From the NCBI RefSeq assembly GCF_016924755.1, contig NZ_JAFFJX010000002.1, positions 310,001-374,000 of the forward strand: a DNA stretch of 64,000 nt. Direction: 5' to 3'. The notes beneath the pieces are model-generated. The model saw nothing but the letters and a program-made list of their open reading frames with translations, made no database searches and was not told where the DNA came from. Position 1 is the first letter of the stretch. Each line of letters begins with the position of its first letter. Of this stretch, positions 60,545-64,000 are shown in pieces. The position numbers were made by a program, and so were the translations under genes. The stretch is from Longitalea arenae. Its GTDB lineage: Bacteria; Bacteroidota; Bacteroidia; Chitinophagales; Chitinophagaceae.

Positions 60545-63040
60545 TTATTCTTCAAAATACACCCTTTTTACCCTCTGTGAAATACCGGCAAGCAATTCAT
60601 ACGGAATGGTTTGCGCCCAGTGTGCAACCTGTTTAACCGGTAAGTCACCGCCAAAAACGATCACTTCATCGCCCTCCCGAACATGTGAAATATCAGTAAT
60701 ATCAATCATCGTCATATCCATGCACACGGATCCAATGATGGGGGCCAGGTGACCGTTTACCAGCATTTTTCCGGTGCCATTTCCCAGGCGGCGGGGGTAG
60801 CCATCGGCATAACCGATGCGCACAGTTGCAATACGAGTATCCCTGGTTGCCACACCCCTGCGGCCATAGCTTACCGTTTCTCCTTCCTTCAGCTCTTTTA
60901 TCTGCGCAATGGTCGACTTAAGGGTAGAAACCTCCCGCAGGTCGAGGCCGCCCTCACCGCTGCTGTCGCCGCCGTATAGGCCAATGCCCAGGCGCACCAT
61001 ATCGAGGTGCCATTGGGGATGGCGAATGATACCCGCTGTATTTACCACATGCCTGATGAAGGGATAGGTCAGCACCGCCTTTAATTGCTCCACCATCTGC
61101 AGGTACAAAGCGCCTTGCTGATGCGTGTAGGCATCGTGCTGCGGATCTTCGCTCGATGCCAGGTGCGTAAACACGCTTTGCACTTTAAAGAAGGGAGTGC
61201 GCAGTGAATTTATTACGGCGGGCAATTCAGCCAGGGAAAATCCCAGGCGGTTCATCCCTGTTTCCAGTTCAATATGTACCGGAAATTGTTGAATGCCCTG
61301 TTTTTTAACAAAATCTTCAAATAAAGCGAGGATGCCGGGCGAATAAAGATCGGGCTCCAGGTTGTACTGTACCAGCACGTCGAAAGTGGATTCTTCCGGG
61401 TTCATCACCATGATGGGCAGGTTGATTCCTGCCTTACGCAATTCAACGCCTTCGTCGGCATAGGCAACCGCCAGGTAATCGACCCGGTGGAACTGCAGGG
61501 CATTGGCGATCTCATAACTGCCGCTGCCATACGAAAATGCTTTTACCATGGCCATAATGCGGGTGGCCGGCTGCAACAGCTGCTGAAACTGCTTCAGGTT
61601 ATAAGCGACTGCGGTAAGGTCTATTTCCAGTACGGTTTGATGTACTTTCTGTTGCAGCAGGCGGTCGATCTGCTCGAGCTCGAAAACCCGTGCGCCCTTT
61701 AACAAAATGGTTTCATCCCTGAACGGAATATGATTGTTGAGCTCTTTTATAAATGCGTCTACCGACGAATAAAACGTCAATTCCGGAATGCCGGCTGCCT
61801 GGAAAACTGCCTGGTGATGCGAAATACGTTCGCCGATGCCCACCAGGCGGTTCACCTGGCGTTGCTGCAATAAGCGCGCTACTTCGGCATACAGGTCTTT
61901 TTCAGACCGGCCGCTTTGTAAGATATCTGAGAGAATGACCGTTTTGCGGCCATGCTGTTGTTGCTGGCTTAAAAAATCTAGGGCAATGGTAAAGGAGCTG
62001 AGATCGGCGCTGTAACTGTCGTTGATGATCGAACAATTGTTAAGGCCTTTTTTCAACTCCAGCCGCATGGCCACAGGGCCCAGCAGTTCCATCTGCTGTT
62101 TGATCCTTTCCTGCGGAACCTGCAAATGCAGCAGCACGCACCAGCAATGGATGGCATTCTCCAGGGAAGCTTTATCAGTGAATGGTATTACAATACTGAT
62201 CTCCTCCTGCTGAAAGCTGGCCGTAATGGTCGTCCTTGCATTTTCCTTTACCACCTGCCTGATCTGCAGGGTGGCTTCCGATACCATACTCCAGCTGAAA
62301 ATTTCAAAGCGTTTGTTATTGGGCAGCTGTTGCCATAATGCAGCAACCCCGCTGTTGATCTCATGATCGTCCTGGCAGTATACCAGGGTTTGCACATGCC
62401 TGAACAATTGCAGCTTTTCATTCACTTTCTGCCGCAGGGTCACAAAACCTTCGCTGTGCGCTTCGCCGATATTGGTAAAAATGCCAATAGTGGGCTGAAT
62501 GATCTTTTGCAGCTGTTCCATTTCGCCGGGCTGTGAGATCCCCGCTTCGAAAATGGCCAGCTCATGCTGCTCGTTGAGCGGCCAAACACTCAACGGAACA
62601 CCTATTTGCGAATTGTAACTTTTCGGACTTCTGATGATCGTGTACTGCTCGTCGAGCAACTGGTTCAGCCATTCTTTTACAATGGTTTTTCCGTTGCTGC
62701 CGGTAATGCCTATTACCGGTAAGCTGAACTGCCTGCGGTGCCAGGCTGCCAGTGTTTGCAGGGCCTGCAGCGTATCGGTGACCTGGATGATGTTGGCGCC
62801 GGCTAACTGTGTAATGTCCACCGCTTCGCTCACCACGAAATTGCGAACGCCTTTTTTATACAGGGCTGTAATAAACGAATGCCCATCGCGCCGCGGCCCT
62901 TTGAGGGCGAAGAATAAGGACGTTTGCGGAAAGATCAGTTTGCGGCTGTCTGTCAGCAATTGTTCTATTAACGAATTCTCGTGCTGCATCAGCCACTGCC
63001 CCTTGATGATAGAAGCAATATTGTCAATAAAATATTTCAC
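60545..63040 (-). CDS. murF-alr: Bifunctional UDP-MurNAc-tripeptide:D-Ala-D-Ala ligase / alanine racemase
   Basis: 831 residues, a natural fusion. The MurF half (1 to about 450) has the ATP loop GITGSNGKT (K118), NIGEAHSEGF and SYSADLSSF. The racemase half (about 465-831) has the PLP lysine K500 in MAMVKAFSYGSG, ELETGMNRLGF, YGRRGVATRDTRIATVRIGY and SVCMDMTMID. One half makes D-alanine, the other attaches D-Ala-D-Ala to the peptidoglycan precursor. The fusion is typical of Bacteroidota. It starts 13 bp after the downstream end of the TerC gene, so the two probably share a transcript. Confidence 0.95.
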   Translation of the reverse strand: MKYFIDNIASIIKGQWLMQHENSLIEQLLTDSRKLIFPQTSLFFALKGPRRDGHSFITALYKKGVRNFVVSEAVDITQLAGANIIQVTDTLQALQTLAAWHRRQFSLPVIGITGSNGKTIVKEWLNQLLDEQYTIIRSPKSYNSQIGVPLSVWPLNEQHELAIFEAGISQPGEMEQLQKIIQPTIGIFTNIGEAHSEGFVTLRQKVNEKLQLFRHVQTLVYCQDDHEINSGVAALWQQLPNNKRFEIFSWSMVSEATLQIRQVVKENARTTITASFQQEEISIVIPFTDKASLENAIHCWCVLLHLQVPQERIKQQMELLGPVAMRLELKKGLNNCSIINDSYSADLSSFTIALDFLSQQQQHGRKTVILSDILQSGRSEKDLYAEVARLLQQRQVNRLVGIGERISHHQAVFQAAGIPELTFYSSVDAFIKELNNHIPFRDETILLKGARVFELEQIDRLLQQKVHQTVLEIDLTAVAYNLKQFQQLLQPATRIMAMVKAFSYGSGSYEIANALQFHRVDYLAVAYADEGVELRKAGINLPIMVMNPEESTFDVLVQYNLEPDLYSPGILALFEDFVKKQGIQQFPVHIELETGMNRLGFSLAELPAVINSLRTPFFKVQSVFTHLASSEDPQHDAYTHQQGALYLQMVEQLKAVLTYPFIRHVVNTAGIIRHPQWHLDMVRLGIGLYGGDSSGEGGLDLREVSTLKSTIAQIKELKEGETVSYGRRGVATRDTRIATVRIGYADGYPRRLGNGTGKMLVNGHLAPIIGSVCMDMTMIDITDISHVREGDEVIVFGGDLPVKQVAHWAQTIPYELLAGISQRVKRVYFEE

Positions 63041-63053
63041 CCGGTTGATTTGA

Positions 63054-64000
63054 TCAGTGAATTTCCCGGTCTATACCTGCATCTGTTGGTTTGGATTCAA
63101 GGGCGCGGTTACTTACGTTGATAGAATAAATGATAGAAGCAACAATGCAGGTTACTATTACCAGCAGGGAAATATAAACTGGAATTTCAATATGGAAATA
63201 CTCCACCAGCATTTTTATACCGATAAAGATTAAAACGATGGCAATGCCCTGTTGTAAATGCGCAAATTTGTTGGCTGCCCCTTTCAGCAAAAAAAACAGG
63301 GAGCGCAAACCGAGCACCGCGAAAATGTTGGAAGTATATACTACCAGCGGTTCGGGCGAAATGGCAAATACTGCCGGAATAGAATCCAGGGCAAAAACAA
63401 TGTCGGTAGTTGCCAGCATCACTACTACCACAAACAGGCTGGTGTAAAATTTTTTGCCATTGATCCTTGTCGTCCATTTACCGCCACCGTCATCCGTAGT
63501 CAGGGGCAGCACGCGTTTCAGCAGGCGGTATACCCGGTTGTTTTCCAGGTCGGCCTCTTCATCGTGTTTTGCCCGGAACATGGAGATACCGGTATATACC
63601 AAAATGGCTCCGAAAATGTACAGGATCCAATGGAACTGTTTTACAAGGCCAATACCAATGGAAATAAAGATGATCCTGAAGAAAATGGCCATCAGGATAC
63701 CGATCAGCAGCACCCGCCCATAGTATTGTTCCTTGACCTTGAAAAATCCGAAAATCAGAATGAATACAAAGATATTATCAATGCTTAGCGACCATTCCAT
63801 CAGGTAAGCGCTCACGTAACTGAGGGCAATTTCATGGCCGTTCTCGATCCACAAAAAACCAAAGAAAAGCATGGCCAGTTTTACCCAGAAGGCAGTTTGC
63901 CATATCGCTTTTTTTATAGTTATCTGGGTACCTTTTTTACTCAGTAGTCCCAGGTCAAACGCCAATGCCAGTATTAATAAACATCCAAACGTTAAAAACG
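63054..64000 (-). CDS. TerC family membrane protein (second copy), cut by the window edge
   Basis: At least 315 residues; the frame stays open through the right edge, and the residues upstream of position 63965 (GCLLILALAFDLGLLSKK) continue a normal family helix, so the true start is outside the window. Membrane helices carry the acidic motifs EWSLSIDNIFVFILIF and ATTDIVFALDSIPAV. It is of the longer TerC/Alx-like subgroup, which has been linked to manganese handling. It is distinct from the shorter TerC at 14748. It leads directly into murF-alr, 13 bp away. Confidence 0.92.
   Translation of the reverse strand, partial: FLTFGCLLILALAFDLGLLSKKGTQITIKKAIWQTAFWVKLAMLFFGFLWIENGHEIALSYVSAYLMEWSLSIDNIFVFILIFGFFKVKEQYYGRVLLIGILMAIFFRIIFISIGIGLVKQFHWILYIFGAILVYTGISMFRAKHDEEADLENNRVYRLLKRVLPLTTDDGGGKWTTRINGKKFYTSLFVVVVMLATTDIVFALDSIPAVFAISPEPLVVYTSNIFAVLGLRSLFFLLKGAANKFAHLQQGIAIVLIFIGIKMLVEYFHIEIPVYISLLVIVTCIVASIIYSINVSNRALESKPTDAGIDREIH

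Overview
The window looks like a chromosomal stretch from a Bacteroidota bacterium, most likely the Chitinophagaceae (Chitinophaga/Niastella type). The grounds are promoters with the Bacteroidota -7 box TAnnTTTG, type IX secretion sorting domains on exported proteins, a GH92 mannosidase, a DUF1501/DUF1800 pair, a fused MurF-alanine racemase, and an LspA with the long insertion usual in the phylum. Base composition is close to balanced. There is no prophage, insertion sequence, CRISPR array or rRNA operon. Nearly all genes are intact core or near-core genes in small operons, many separated by strong hairpin terminators.

Layout. 1-11.2 kb: an ABC exporter, a DUF983 membrane protein, a secreted GH92 mannosidase, a TPR sensor kinase with a NarL-type response regulator, and a DUF1800-DUF1501 operon whose second product carries a type IX sorting domain. 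11.3-16.6 kb: thiolase, a long intergenic repeat field, pyrD, a TerC membrane protein, a second repeat field and rsmE. 16.6-25.7 kb: dnaB, then pheT, a coiled-coil protein, a stand-alone sorting-domain-like small gene, zapA, rny, rplS and tatA. 25.7-34.2 kb: gatA, a lytic transglycosylase, pabB, a very acidic disordered protein, purA and a RelA/SpoT enzyme. 34.3-43.6 kb: tRNA-Leu, a universal stress protein, trigger factor, a 1766-residue subtilase with type IX signal, and an EamA transporter. 43.8-49.6 kb: a TonB-dependent siderophore-type receptor followed by a PepSY membrane protein (probable iron uptake), a small HEAGH putative metallopeptidase and a fatty acid desaturase. 49.7-64 kb: tRNA-Ser with duplicated flank, TatD, a lipoprotein, a polysaccharide deacetylase with a DUF6569 protein, gltX, a B12-binding subunit, enoyl-CoA hydratase, a LacI-family regulator, fumC, lspA, murF-alr and a second TerC gene cut by the right edge.

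The most unusual feature is not a gene. Many intergenic regions hold degenerate tandem arrays with a 7-8 bp period, each locus with its own motif, and in at least six cases (pyrD, the first terC, pheT, purA, gltX, fumC) the array ends just upstream of the -7 box. One similar tract seems to have entered the pyrD reading frame. Several promoters lie only 3-5 nt before the start codon, which predicts leaderless messages. Other points worth following are a perfect inverted repeat against the TonB receptor start codon, an orphan sorting-domain-like protein without a signal peptide, and a terminator hairpin immediately before the PepSY gene. No complete new multi-gene system could be demonstrated from sequence reading alone.
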